Below, piece by piece: positions 17,072-27,507 of a DNA stretch of 64,000 nt. Under the pieces are notes generated by a model. The model made no database searches, was not told where the DNA came from, and was given only the letters and a program-made list of their open reading frames with translations. The DNA is from Marinicella sp. (GTDB lineage Bacteria; Pseudomonadota; Gammaproteobacteria; Xanthomonadales; Marinicellaceae), in assembly GCA_028284365.1 (NCBI GenBank), contig JANQRW010000087.1, forward strand, positions 33,459-97,458, read 5' to 3'. A program made the translations under genes and the position numbers. Within the stretch, counting starts at the first letter, position 1. Each line of letters starts with the position of its first letter.

Positions 17072-20000
17072 TTATGGCTTGGCTGCTTGCTTTGCCGTTT
17101 GAACTCTTTTTTGTTTGATTCGGCTGAAGCGCCCTTGACCCCACAAGCGCAAATCATCCAGCCAACAATAAATACAAGGCAACAGTACCAAAGAAATGAT
17201 GGTTGAAAAAGTTAAGCCGCCGATGATGGCTCGTGCCATTGGAAAATAACTGGGACCATTACCACCACCAACTGCTGATACACTGACACTCAGTGGCAAC
17301 AAACCAACCACTGTGGTGGATACAGTCATCAATACAGGTCGAATGCGATCAATTCCACCCTGCACCACTGCATCCAATCGATTCATACCTTCATGACGTA
17401 AATTATTGATGTGATCAATCAAGACAATGCCGTTGTTCACCACCACACCAATCAATATCATCGCACCAATCCCTGCCATCACATTGAATGTGGTACCGGT
17501 AATCGCAAAGAAAAAGAAAATACCCATGATGGAAAACAAAATGGTGTTATAGACACAAATAGGAAACAGCAATGATTCAAACATCGCAGCCATAACCATA
17601 AAAATTATCATCAATGCAATGAGCCAAGGCATCAACAAGTCAGACAACTCAATATCGACATCACCACCATTGGCGTTGAAAGTCCAAGTATAACCAGTGG
17701 GTAAATTAAAGTTATCCATTACTTTGGTGATTTCATCACGAATTTCTTTGGCATTGCTACCATCTTCGATATCCATATCAATCTGAATGGAATTTTGGCG
17801 CTGCAACCTGAATAAGCGGCGTGGTGAGCTGGTGGAAATAATATCTGCAACATTATATAAAGGAATTGAAAGACCATCTGAATTTTTTATTGGTAAGTTT
17901 TTCAATTGCTCAATCTCAAACTCACCTTTTTGGTAAAAGCGCATCTTCACTGGAATTTCACCCTGATCAGATACATATTCCCTCAGGTTCATACCTCGCA
18001 TAGCAATTGAGACTGATTGTGCCACCTCACTTGGGTTTAAACCAAGGTTTAATGCGCGTTCACGATTGACGCTCACTTGTAATTCTTCCCGGTTGCTCCT
18101 TTGTTCAACCTGGACATTAGTCACTTTATCTACGTTACGGAGCATAAACATGGTTTCATCAAGCAGTTCTTCACGTATAAATTGTGCAGACTCTCCCTGC
18201 AGGTATAATTTAATCCCCTGCGACCCTAAATTACTGCGCCATTGGAACGAAGGTTTACCGATGGCTATGTCAGGCATGTCCTCTAAGATTTCCTTTTTAA
18301 TTTGGGCGACGGTTTTGGTTGCCTCATCTTCATCGATTAACGTAATCATAGAACTCGCAAAACCATTTTCTTCGTAATAAGTATAGACAGAATCTATTTC
18401 AAATTTTTCCTGGTTAGCGTACAGGTAATCTTCTATTCGGTCGACATCTTTCTTCATACGATCCAAAGTGTAATTGCCGTTTACATGATATGGCATCCAA
18501 AAATTTCGACTGACTGATTGGCCAGTACCATCATCTTGACTCATGGATGTATAAAAGCCCAAACATATCACGATCAAACCCATTGAAGCGAAAAAGGTTT
18601 TCCATCGATGACCCAGAAAATACACCAATATAGAACGATAGTTTTTGATTAAAAATAAGCTGAATATAAAAAACAATGACACGTATGCAAACACAGTGAA
18701 ATTCTCTGATGGCATATTCAAGGCTTGTGAAAGGTAATACGCCACAATGTACAACAACACAATCAATAAAAACTTATAGCGTTTCTTCATTTGCGAGAAT
18801 TTTGCCAATAACCTCGACTCCAGACCATTGGTCTTGGCTTCTTGCTTTTTAACAAATAAACCTATGGCCATCGGTACCACAGAAATTGATAACATCAATG
18901 AAACCAACAATGATGCAATGATGGCTACTGCTACATGGGTTAAAAATATAGCCAACAAATTACCTTCACCAACAATCACCGGCAAGAACACACAAATGGT
19001 GGTCAGTGTCCCCGCAATCACTGGCTTGATGACCAATTTAACACCTTTGATCAGGGCGTCTCTTGGATTATGCGGATCTAATTGCCGCTGCGTGTAAACA
19101 CTCTCAGTGATCACCACCGAATTATCTACCAACATGCCCACTGCCAACATCAAACCCATTAAGGATAAATTATTCAAACTGATACCAGTAAAATACAGCA
19201 CACCAAGGGTGATGATGATAGAGATTGGAATTGACATGGAAATGATCAATGTCATCGGTAAATTCCGCAAAAACACATACAACACAAATAAGGACAGCAA
19301 AGAACCAGTAATACCAGCAGTGACCACATCCCGCAATGAGTTGGTAACCCCTTGGGCTTGGTTATCCAGAAATACTAATTTGATCCCGCTCATTTGTGAC
19401 GTCTGACTGATTTCCTCAATGGTACTCAACACTTCTTCGCCCACTTGCACCAAGTTGGCTGTGGATTCACGAAATATCTCTAAACCCACAGAGTATTTTT
19501 TATTCAAATGTCTGGCATAATCGCGCTCTCCATTAATCAGCTCAATGGTGGCGATGTCCTTAAGCCGGATGTTTTTGTCATTAAGGACTAAATTGCGATA
19601 TTCTTCGATGTCATTGGCTTGTGACTGTGGCGTGATTCTGATCACTTCATCATCAGTAAAGAAATTACCCGATCGGATACTGAAATTGAGGTTACTCAGT
19701 TTGCTTTGTAACTCGTTGAAGCCAATGCCATAACGACGCATGCGTTCATTATCTAACTTAATACTGATCTCAAGTGGTTCAATACCTTGTAATTCAACCC
19801 TGGCCACACCTGGTATGCGTTGAACCGGCTTCACCAAGTATTGATTCAACACATCATATGCACCTTCCAGATCGCGATCACCAATGATACGGATTTTCAT
19901 CATGGCCTCATTACCAGGTTCTTCTTTGCGCACAAAAATTTGTCGTACATCAGAAGGTAGCTCACTGCGAATCAAATCCAGTTGCTCGTTAACCAGCATG

Positions 20001-20356
20001 ATTTTTTCATCAATATCAACATCCAACTTGAACAACATAAAAACGTTACTGGAGTTGGTGTTTGAGTTTGAGTTCATTTGAACCACATCACCTATGGTCG
20101 CCAAAGCTTCCTCAATAGGCCTGGTGATACTGCGCTCAACTTCTTGTGGTGTCCCTGCATCGTAAGGCACCACCACTATTAAAAATGGTAATTTGATTTC
20201 TGGCCAACTTTCCAGCGGTAACAATCGAGAAGAAATCAAACCAAAAGTCACCAATGAAAGAAACATCATACTGATGGTCACTGGTCTGGCCATTGAAAAA
20301 CTGGCTAATCTGGCTATACCAGTAGCTTCACTACTTACTTTCTCGGCGTGTTTCAT
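17072..20356 (-). CDS. RND efflux permease, second of a tandem pair
   Basis: A 1094-residue RND-superfamily inner-membrane transporter. ATG 20356 is chosen over a TTG at 20380 because AGAGAG precedes it and it starts just after the upstream stop. Twelve membrane segments and two large periplasmic loops fit the HAE-type plan. The central transmembrane motif reads GLMLAVGMLVDNSVVITESV, where the Asp is the proton-relay residue and the second Asp of AcrB is Asn. The C-terminal half has GIGAMILIGVVVNNGIVLID. A third hydrophobic patch in the middle (about residues 535-610) is longer than usual. It pairs with the preceding permease, as in MdtBC-like heteromeric pumps. The substrate is not predictable. 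Confidence 0.93.
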   Translation of the reverse strand: MKHAEKVSSEATGIARLASFSMARPVTISMMFLSLVTFGLISSRLLPLESWPEIKLPFLIVVVPYDAGTPQEVERSITRPIEEALATIGDVVQMNSNSNTNSSNVFMLFKLDVDIDEKIMLVNEQLDLIRSELPSDVRQIFVRKEEPGNEAMMKIRIIGDRDLEGAYDVLNQYLVKPVQRIPGVARVELQGIEPLEISIKLDNERMRRYGIGFNELQSKLSNLNFSIRSGNFFTDDEVIRITPQSQANDIEEYRNLVLNDKNIRLKDIATIELINGERDYARHLNKKYSVGLEIFRESTANLVQVGEEVLSTIEEISQTSQMSGIKLVFLDNQAQGVTNSLRDVVTAGITGSLLSLFVLYVFLRNLPMTLIISMSIPISIIITLGVLYFTGISLNNLSLMGLMLAVGMLVDNSVVITESVYTQRQLDPHNPRDALIKGVKLVIKPVIAGTLTTICVFLPVIVGEGNLLAIFLTHVAVAIIASLLVSLMLSISVVPMAIGLFVKKQEAKTNGLESRLLAKFSQMKKRYKFLLIVLLYIVAYYLSQALNMPSENFTVFAYVSLFFIFSLFLIKNYRSILVYFLGHRWKTFFASMGLIVICLGFYTSMSQDDGTGQSVSRNFWMPYHVNGNYTLDRMKKDVDRIEDYLYANQEKFEIDSVYTYYEENGFASSMITLIDEDEATKTVAQIKKEILEDMPDIAIGKPSFQWRSNLGSQGIKLYLQGESAQFIREELLDETMFMLRNVDKVTNVQVEQRSNREELQVSVNRERALNLGLNPSEVAQSVSIAMRGMNLREYVSDQGEIPVKMRFYQKGEFEIEQLKNLPIKNSDGLSIPLYNVADIISTSSPRRLFRLQRQNSIQIDMDIEDGSNAKEIRDEITKVMDNFNLPTGYTWTFNANGGDVDIELSDLLMPWLIALMIIFMVMAAMFESLLFPICVYNTILFSIMGIFFFFAITGTTFNVMAGIGAMILIGVVVNNGIVLIDHINNLRHEGMNRLDAVVQGGIDRIRPVLMTVSTTVVGLLPLSVSVSAVGGGNGPSYFPMARAIIGGLTFSTIISLVLLPCIYCWLDDLRLWGQGRFSRIKQKRVQTAKQAAKP

Positions 20357-20357
20357 G

Positions 20358-23300
20358 TTAATTCTCTCTGGTTTGTTCAACTCTTTCTTTCGTCAACAAA
20401 GAAAACATCACTGGTATTACAATTAAAGTTAAAAATGTAGAAACCAAAAGGCCACCGATCACAGTAATGGCCATGGGAGCTCGAATTTCAGCACCTGCAC
20501 TGGAACTTCCAAAAGTGATTACCATTGGCAACAACCCCAACACAGTGGTCATGGTTGTCATGATAATCGGTCTGAGTCGCGATTTACCTGCTTCGATAAT
20601 GGCAGTGGTTTTTGCCATTTCTTTATCAATGGATTGTTTGATGATATCAATCAAAACAATGGCATTATTCACCACGATCCCTGCCAGCATGATAAGACCA
20701 ATAAACACAACCACTGAAATCGATGTATTTGTTAAGTACAAGGCCCAAACTGCACCAATAAAAGCCAATGGTACAGAAAACAGTATCACAAATGGGTGAA
20801 TAAATGATTCAAATTGTGAAGCCAGGATCATGTACACCAAAAAAACCGCTAAGGATAAAGCAAATATCATGGACTGGTTCGATGATTCAAGATCTTCATT
20901 TTGTCCAGTGACTTTGGTCATCACCAGTGGGTGTATATCAGCTTCAGCCACCAATTGTTTAACTTGTTTAACTGCATCGCCCAAAGCAATATCGGTCACA
21001 TCAGCCGAAACCACCACTGTTCTGTCCTGATTTCTTCTCAAGATGTAACCAGGACCCTCAGCAACACGAATTTCAGCCACATCTGCCAACCTGACAGGGG
21101 CTTCACTTTCCGGGTTAATGATCAGATTTCTTATATCATCAATTGAATCCCTTTGATTCTCAATCGCTCGAACTCGTAAGTCCATTTTTTGATCCTGCCA
21201 ATGTACTGTGGTTTCGACCTTACCCAACACTTTGTTAACCACATTATTCGCCACATTTGAAACACTCATTCCCAATGCTGATATTTTTTCATGATCAAAA
21301 TACAGTTGAACTTCTGGATTACCAACCTCAACACCATCATCCACATTGACAAAATGTGAGTCACTTTTAAGTAATTTGGCAAAACGAACTGCATTCTCTT
21401 TCAACAGTTCCAAGTCATTTCCAATCAGTTCTACTTCTATGGGTTTGGCCAAGTCAAAGAATTGACCTGTTTTTAACTCACTCTGTAAACCAGGCTTGCT
21501 GTTAATGATTTCTAAAACTTGTTTCTCAACTCGTTTTTTAGGAACTCCATGTTTAAGTTTTAAGGTTATTTGTCCCGTATTTTCTCCGCCAGACAAAGCC
21601 GAAGTATCTAACAGGTTGCCTTCACCGCTGTAACCATAAACTAAATTAACAGATTCAAAACCTTCTATTTCTTGACTGATTTGTTTAAAGAAGCTGTCAG
21701 TGGACTCTAACGTCTCTCCCTCTGGTAACTTAAAATTAATCTTAACTGTATTGGCATCCATATCAGGTATGAGTTCGATACCAATTTTGGGCAAAATCCA
21801 CACACCTGATGCAAAACAAAATGTAGCTAATAACATAACCAATAAACGGTTACGTAAAGCCCAAGGTAAAATATTCCGATAAACTGCGGCTAACCCATCA
21901 AACAGTTTGTTTACCGTTGCTGCAGGGATCGCCAACAGGTATTTAAGTAATTTACCGATACTTAAAAATGGCAACATGACAATAAAAATCAGAACATCCA
22001 GTATGACATTAAAAAAACTTTTTCTACCCGAACGTACTTTTGCACCTAGTTTAGTTCGTGGTTGATATGCTGCTTCACCAGTTTCATCACTGAATCCGCC
22101 TTTTCTGTGCTTTAAGCTAGAAAGCATGGGGATCATTATCAAAGCAAATACCAGAGAGACAATGAGCGTAAAGGTTACTGTCAATGCCTGGTCTTTGAAT
22201 AATTGACCAGCAATGCCTTCGACAAACACCAATGGCAGAAAAACTGCAATGGTGGTTAAAGTCGAGGCAGTGATGGCACCACCAACTTCTGCTGTACCTT
22301 CACGAACAGCCGACAGTGAGTTTTTGTTACCCTTTAGCTTTGATGCAATGTTTTCTAAGACAACAATACCGTTATCCACCAGCAGACCTACCGCAAGAGC
22401 AACCCCACCTAATGACATGATATTAAAACTCACGCCAGCACGGTACATAAAAAAGAAACCTGTTATCACAGAAATAGGAATCAACACCGCAATAATCACT
22501 GTAGCCAAAGCATCTTTGAGAAACAAATAAATGATTAAAATTGCTAATAAGCCACCGATCAATGCAGCACTGACAACATTATCTATGGCGTCTTTAATAA
22601 AGGCTGATTGGTCATCAATGACCTCAATTGAGGTCTCATCAGGCAACGATTTTTTAATCTCTTCAAGTTTTGAACGCACAGCTTCGGCCACCGCAACTGT
22701 GTTACTGTCACCTTCTTTATAAATGGCTATTTCAATGGCTTCTTTGCCGTTAAGACGATTGATAGATTTGCGATCTTTGTGGCCCAGTTTTACCTCTGCC
22801 ACATCCTGAATTTTTATGATGCGACCATTCTGGTTGGTGATAATCAACTCTTTGATTGCGTCAATACTTTCAAACTGATTGACTGTGCGCACCAAGAACA
22901 TTTTGCTGCCCTGCTTTATGGCGCCACCAGATAAATTGATATTATCCTGTCGCAACCTACCAGATATATCAGTGATGCTCAAACCCAACTGAGACAACTT
23001 AAATTGATCAGGCAATATTTCTATTTCCTTTTCATATCCACCACTGATTTTTACAGCAGCTACACCAGTAATAGGATCTAATTTCTTTTTTAAATCATTA
23101 TCAGCAAAGGTTCGCAAGCGCTTTAATTCTTCAGCGGAGCTGCTGCCATCTAAACTGAAGGATAACTGCAAAATCGGATCTGTCGATGGGTTAAATCTTA
23201 ATAGAATGGGTGAATCAACATCTAACGGTAGTTGCACTGCATCCATACGATCTCTGACATCATAGGCTGCTCTCTTCATATCAGCATCCCAGTTAAATTG

Positions 23301-23585
23301 AAGCTTCACATCAGAACGGCCAGTTGTAGAAGTAGAATATATTTTACTTAACCCCTTAACCACGCCCACACTTTCTTCCAGTGGTTTAGTAATCAACAAC
23401 TCCATTTCTTCAGGGCCTGTATTGTCATACTCGGTTCTGATGGTTAAAGTTGGGTATTCAAGATTTGGCAACAAGGTCACTGGCATTTTGTTCATGGCTA
23501 TAAAACCGAACAAAATAAAACCAATCGCTAACATGGCTACTGTAACCCGGCGATTGGTTGCAAATCGGGTTATTGATTCAATCAT
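20358..23585 (-). CDS. RND efflux permease, first of a tandem pair
   Basis: A 1075-residue RND transporter starting MIESITRFATNRRVTVAMLA, the typical cytoplasmic helix plus first membrane segment. The motif GGVALAVGLLVDNGIVVLEN carries the proton-relay Asp, and the second half has GLIMLAGIVVNNAIVLIDII. Between membrane segments 6 and 7 a polar insert (SDETGEAAYQPRTKLGAK) and an extra hydrophobic stretch lengthen the central loop. It overlaps the adaptor gene stop by 4 bp (ATGA) and ends 1 bp before the next permease start, so the three genes form one operon. No outer-membrane TolC-type gene is present here; one elsewhere must complete the pump. Confidence 0.94.
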   Translation of the reverse strand: MIESITRFATNRRVTVAMLAIGFILFGFIAMNKMPVTLLPNLEYPTLTIRTEYDNTGPEEMELLITKPLEESVGVVKGLSKIYSTSTTGRSDVKLQFNWDADMKRAAYDVRDRMDAVQLPLDVDSPILLRFNPSTDPILQLSFSLDGSSSAEELKRLRTFADNDLKKKLDPITGVAAVKISGGYEKEIEILPDQFKLSQLGLSITDISGRLRQDNINLSGGAIKQGSKMFLVRTVNQFESIDAIKELIITNQNGRIIKIQDVAEVKLGHKDRKSINRLNGKEAIEIAIYKEGDSNTVAVAEAVRSKLEEIKKSLPDETSIEVIDDQSAFIKDAIDNVVSAALIGGLLAILIIYLFLKDALATVIIAVLIPISVITGFFFMYRAGVSFNIMSLGGVALAVGLLVDNGIVVLENIASKLKGNKNSLSAVREGTAEVGGAITASTLTTIAVFLPLVFVEGIAGQLFKDQALTVTFTLIVSLVFALIMIPMLSSLKHRKGGFSDETGEAAYQPRTKLGAKVRSGRKSFFNVILDVLIFIVMLPFLSIGKLLKYLLAIPAATVNKLFDGLAAVYRNILPWALRNRLLVMLLATFCFASGVWILPKIGIELIPDMDANTVKINFKLPEGETLESTDSFFKQISQEIEGFESVNLVYGYSGEGNLLDTSALSGGENTGQITLKLKHGVPKKRVEKQVLEIINSKPGLQSELKTGQFFDLAKPIEVELIGNDLELLKENAVRFAKLLKSDSHFVNVDDGVEVGNPEVQLYFDHEKISALGMSVSNVANNVVNKVLGKVETTVHWQDQKMDLRVRAIENQRDSIDDIRNLIINPESEAPVRLADVAEIRVAEGPGYILRRNQDRTVVVSADVTDIALGDAVKQVKQLVAEADIHPLVMTKVTGQNEDLESSNQSMIFALSLAVFLVYMILASQFESFIHPFVILFSVPLAFIGAVWALYLTNTSISVVVFIGLIMLAGIVVNNAIVLIDIIKQSIDKEMAKTTAIIEAGKSRLRPIIMTTMTTVLGLLPMVITFGSSSAGAEIRAPMAITVIGGLLVSTFLTLIVIPVMFSLLTKERVEQTREN

Positions 23586-24649
23586 AAGCCAGCATTTTGG
23601 TCGTATTTAACAACATTGACTGCAACATCCGGTGTCAAATTATTTTTGCCAGTTGTGACCACTTCTTGATTTGGAGATAAACCTGAAGTGATCTCATATG
23701 AATCAGGCATTTCATAACCAAGATTTACTTGTTGCTTTTTTATTTGGTTTTCGTTTTCAACGATGTATACAAATGACAATTCATCTTCGCGGATAATGGC
23801 ATCTTTATTTACCAGGACCACATCACTGCGTTCATCAAAAATAATATTTGCTTTTGCAAACAGTCCTGGGCGCAATAAACCCTCAGAGTTATCCACTGCT
23901 ACGGTCACTTCAAATGTACCAGAAGTTGAATCGATGATTGGACTGACTCTGATCACTTCGCCATTGATGGTTTGATTTGGTAGAGCATCAAATTTAAACT
24001 CAACATTCAGCCCCCTTTTCATGATATGCCATTGATGTTCTGGGACATCAATCTTGGCTTGTAATGAATCGAAATCAACCACTTCAAATACTGCTGTGGC
24101 GTTCTGAATGAGGTTACCAATTTTAACCAATCGTTTGGTTACCAAACCATCAAATGGTGCTTTGATTTGAGTAAACGACAAATTCATCCTGGCTTGATCC
24201 ATACTGGCTTTTAATGATTTGGTTTCGAAGCGCAAATTATCAATCTGCTCTTTATTAGTCAGACCTTTTTCAAAGATTTTTTCTGCACGAGTTAAGTTAT
24301 TTAAACTTTTTTCATAATTAGCTGTTGCAGACTTTAATGTCAACCTCTGTTCATCAGATTCAAGCACCATCAATACATCGCCTTTTTTAACAGGGTCGCC
24401 TTCTTCTACTTTTATATCTAGAATGATACCAGCAGTTTTCGTCGTCACCATAGCTGCTCGGTCTGCAGCTAATATTGCAGTTGACTTGAAAGTTGCTGTG
24501 GAGTTACCAACATAAGACTCAGCTGTTTCAACATTAATAACAACTTTCTCTTTTTCATCTTTGATTTCTTGTTTATCCACCTCGCCAGTGTTACCACGTT
24601 GGCAGGCCACAACTGTTAGCATCAAACTGACCACTATAAATATTCTCAT
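23582..24649 (-). CDS. RND efflux periplasmic adaptor lipoprotein
   Basis: A 355-residue membrane-fusion protein. ATG 24649 gives a proper lipoprotein signal (MRIFIVVSLMLTVVAC, lipid anchor at C16); the longer upstream frame would bury it. The domains in order are a barrel-sandwich start GIILDIKVEEGDPVKKGDVLM, a helical hairpin (about residues 90-150), a second lipoyl half ending FTQIKAPFDGLVTKRLVKIG, a beta-barrel (GEVIRVSPIIDSTSGTFEV) and a membrane-proximal domain. It links the RND permeases to an outer-membrane channel. It is the first gene of the operon. The promoter must lie in the 24650-24720 gap; I cannot assign it. Confidence 0.93.
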   Translation of the reverse strand: MRIFIVVSLMLTVVACQRGNTGEVDKQEIKDEKEKVVINVETAESYVGNSTATFKSTAILAADRAAMVTTKTAGIILDIKVEEGDPVKKGDVLMVLESDEQRLTLKSATANYEKSLNNLTRAEKIFEKGLTNKEQIDNLRFETKSLKASMDQARMNLSFTQIKAPFDGLVTKRLVKIGNLIQNATAVFEVVDFDSLQAKIDVPEHQWHIMKRGLNVEFKFDALPNQTINGEVIRVSPIIDSTSGTFEVTVAVDNSEGLLRPGLFAKANIIFDERSDVVLVNKDAIIREDELSFVYIVENENQIKKQQVNLGYEMPDSYEITSGLSPNQEVVTTGKNNLTPDVAVNVVKYDQNAGL

Positions 24650-24725
24650 AACGCTTAATTCTATTAGGTATATACATTGTAACAATTACACGTGAATTTA
24701 CATGTGCTTTTAGTCACCCAAAAAA

Positions 24726-24749
24726 AAGGCTTATCGAATGATAAGCCTT
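24726..24749 (-). terminator. Terminator of the pilMNOPQ-lipoprotein operon
   Basis: AAGGCTTATC (24726-24735), GAAT loop, GATAAGCCTT (24740-24749): a perfect 10-bp stem. On the reverse strand it is followed by eight T residues. It lies 22 bp after the lipoprotein stop. Confidence 0.93.
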
Positions 24750-24771
24750 AGTGAAATTTCAATGATTTCAG

Positions 24772-27492
24772 TTATGGAGTAGGACACCCAGCTGGTGCAG
24801 GTGATGACCCAATTGTACAAATATCTATGCCCCTGAAAGTAACTGTTGCCACTGGCGAACCGCTACCAGTAGTAAAATCACAACTGCCTTCAAAAGACTC
24901 TTGCACACCATTAAGTGCTGCTCTAACAGTAGCAGTGGTTATACCACTATCATCTGTTGGTTCGATTGCCCTGGTAATATCCAATTCACCACCAGTTGAT
25001 TGACAATCACCAAATAATGGTACATTTGAAATTCCCTGTCCATTTCCACCAAACAGGAACAATTGAACATCATATACACCACTGTTAGAAAATGATCCAG
25101 GTGATGCACTTAAGAAAATGGAACCTGGATTTGCAACTCTCATACACACATCCCCACTGTCATCATTCAAACATGAAATTGAACCCACATTGAAAATAAA
25201 GCCTGTGGCATCATCGACCTCTATAACTCCACTGGCTTGAGCGACACCTGTTGCACAACCATTTGCGCCTGTGCGGTTTTCCATAACTCCAGACCCAGAA
25301 ATACCGTCAATGATCCCCGTACCTGATCCACCAACATAACCCCATTGTACATCTGCACCTTGAATTGGACTCCTTGCCGCATCAAAGACACACACTTGTA
25401 TAGGAACTGGTGTGTTTGCAGGAATCAAACCTGGTGCAACACTAATAGTTGGGGTCAATCCAGAAGAACCAACAGATCCTGCACCAGGGTAAATAATCAT
25501 TTCAACATCAGTAACACTGCGCCCATTTGCTCCTTGTCCTTTGGCATAGACACCAGCAATTTTTCCTAATTTTGAAACTGGATAATTAATCTGTGTAGAT
25601 ACCACACCATTTTCATCGATAGTAGCAGTGGCATTAATATTGCCATCTACAGCTCTACCAATGGCGTAGGGAAAGATATCTAAATCGTTGATAATCGAAC
25701 CTGATAAATCATTGCGGTTGAATCGCTCTGAGATATTAAGTGATGTGTCTGATAATACGCTCTGTACTGTAACGGCACTTTCTAAATCCTCATTCCTGAG
25801 TATTTCCTCTCCGAATACCAACAGGGTATCAGATGGTTGAACTTCTGCAGCACCATTAATAAAGTCACCTGAAGCTGATGTGAAGTTATTTCCACCTTCT
25901 TGTGGATCTCCATCAATACCTGAATTAACAAATGTACCAGGACCATCATTTGGATAACCTACAACCGGACTGTCAATCAAACCAAACTGTATGGTTTGTG
26001 GCAATGCAGGATTACCACCTTTATCTGTCCCAATAGCACTTATTGTTAGTGAGTACGAACCATCAAGGTTGCCAATCTCATCTTCCGTCACAACACCGTT
26101 ATCAACTCTGTTAATAAATAGGTTATTGATTGATGGAGAAGTGATATCCAACCCAAATAAAACACCATCACTGATAACAAAATTATTTTGGGCTGTAATT
26201 GGATCTTGTAAACCATTATCCACATTATTATCCGCTCGGTCAGTGGTAACAGTAACAACAGCAGTATTCGGATTGTTACCACTGAGTAATTGCAATGATG
26301 CAACACCATTGTTCGAACCAATGCTTATTGACTGGCCTTGAACATTTTGCCCTTGCTCATTTACACCAGATAACTTTTCACCACTATTTTGTCCATCTGT
26401 AGATAAACTCGCTATCACGTTATTGAACCCGTTTGGATCTCTCACTGGCACACCTTCCGACACTTCTACAATGGCCTGAAGTGTTTGGGATTGATTACCA
26501 CCAGAGCCATTCACGTAACTTGAACCTGTTCCAGCAAGTGAGATAGATCTTGGAAGCTCAGGATCAATGCCTCCATCAACTATGATGTCTAACTGCTGAG
26601 AGATTGTTGTACCAGTAAATTGATCAACAGCATTAACTGTAATGGTTGCAACACCGGGATCTCTTGACCAAACAAATATTTTGCCTTTCCCTGCCACCAT
26701 ATCAACTGGACCAGAACCCATTGTAACAAATATTTCGTTTATATCTTCTGTTTCTGGGTCATCTAAGGTTGAAAATGCCGCAATTGATAAAGGGTTAATC
26801 GACACACCAACGGTAGACCCGGCACCATCGGTTGCTGCGGGGTTAACAAAGTTTCCTTGTGGGTCACGGAAGCTTATTTCAACCTCTGTGTTATAAACAG
26901 TCCTAAAGGCTTGTTCTGGAGATAAATTAAATATATTCGCTGGCAGGGTTGATGCCTGTGCTTCAAGAGTTAAACGATCAAATGCATCAGGCCCTTGGGT
27001 GATACTGTAATTCATACTCGCACTAGAAGTTCTACCTGTTTGGGGGTCTACTGCAGATGCAGTCAATGTAACTGTTCCTGGAGATACACCATGAATAAAG
27101 AAGGTACCATTACCACCACTTGCTTCATCGCCCACAGAACCAAAAAATGTAGTGAACTCATTGATATCAGTGGTTTCAGGATCATCCAATCTCGAAATAG
27201 GAGCAACTTCAACATTTGAAGTCGTTAATTGAATATTTGTACCATCAGTGATTGCCGTACCGTTATCAAAGGTCACCCTAACTGTTAATTGTGTATAAAA
27301 CGGAGAATTTCCAGTTATAGGAAAATCATTGGTATTCGCTGGCACTGTGGCATCAACAGCTGCAAAAGTAATTCTTAAATTTGATACTGCCGGACCGGGT
27401 GATGTTCCGCCACTGTCACTACTACCACCACATGCAGCTAAAATAGTGGCGAATAAAACTGATATAACAATTTGTTTTGTATATTTGATCAT
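24772..27492 (-). CDS. Ig-like repeat lipoprotein following pilQ
   Basis: A 906-residue protein with a lipoprotein signal (lipobox LAAC, C21, then GGSSDSGG, a Ser/Gly tether). Tandem beta-sandwich units of about 130-140 residues are seen: the motif LDDPETxDINE occurs at residues 102 and 243, each followed about 30 residues later by GTVTLTASAVDPQTGRTS or GVATITVNAVDQFTGTTI, typical of bacterial Ig-like (Big) domains. Later units are more diverged. Cys-containing segments near the C-terminus (ANGCATG, SISCLNDDSGDVCM, FGDCQSTGG, GSCDF, DICTIGSSPAPAGC) probably form disulfides. It starts 15 bp after the pilQ stop with an AAGG site, so it belongs to the pilus operon. A role at the cell surface with the secretin or pilus is inference. 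Confidence 0.8.
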   Translation of the reverse strand: MIKYTKQIVISVLFATILAACGGSSDSGGTSPGPAVSNLRITFAAVDATVPANTNDFPITGNSPFYTQLTVRVTFDNGTAITDGTNIQLTTSNVEVAPISRLDDPETTDINEFTTFFGSVGDEASGGNGTFFIHGVSPGTVTLTASAVDPQTGRTSSASMNYSITQGPDAFDRLTLEAQASTLPANIFNLSPEQAFRTVYNTEVEISFRDPQGNFVNPAATDGAGSTVGVSINPLSIAAFSTLDDPETEDINEIFVTMGSGPVDMVAGKGKIFVWSRDPGVATITVNAVDQFTGTTISQQLDIIVDGGIDPELPRSISLAGTGSSYVNGSGGNQSQTLQAIVEVSEGVPVRDPNGFNNVIASLSTDGQNSGEKLSGVNEQGQNVQGQSISIGSNNGVASLQLLSGNNPNTAVVTVTTDRADNNVDNGLQDPITAQNNFVISDGVLFGLDITSPSINNLFINRVDNGVVTEDEIGNLDGSYSLTISAIGTDKGGNPALPQTIQFGLIDSPVVGYPNDGPGTFVNSGIDGDPQEGGNNFTSASGDFINGAAEVQPSDTLLVFGEEILRNEDLESAVTVQSVLSDTSLNISERFNRNDLSGSIINDLDIFPYAIGRAVDGNINATATIDENGVVSTQINYPVSKLGKIAGVYAKGQGANGRSVTDVEMIIYPGAGSVGSSGLTPTISVAPGLIPANTPVPIQVCVFDAARSPIQGADVQWGYVGGSGTGIIDGISGSGVMENRTGANGCATGVAQASGVIEVDDATGFIFNVGSISCLNDDSGDVCMRVANPGSIFLSASPGSFSNSGVYDVQLFLFGGNGQGISNVPLFGDCQSTGGELDITRAIEPTDDSGITTATVRAALNGVQESFEGSCDFTTGSGSPVATVTFRGIDICTIGSSPAPAGCPTP

Positions 27493-27507
27493 GTTAAACC
27501 TTCAACC

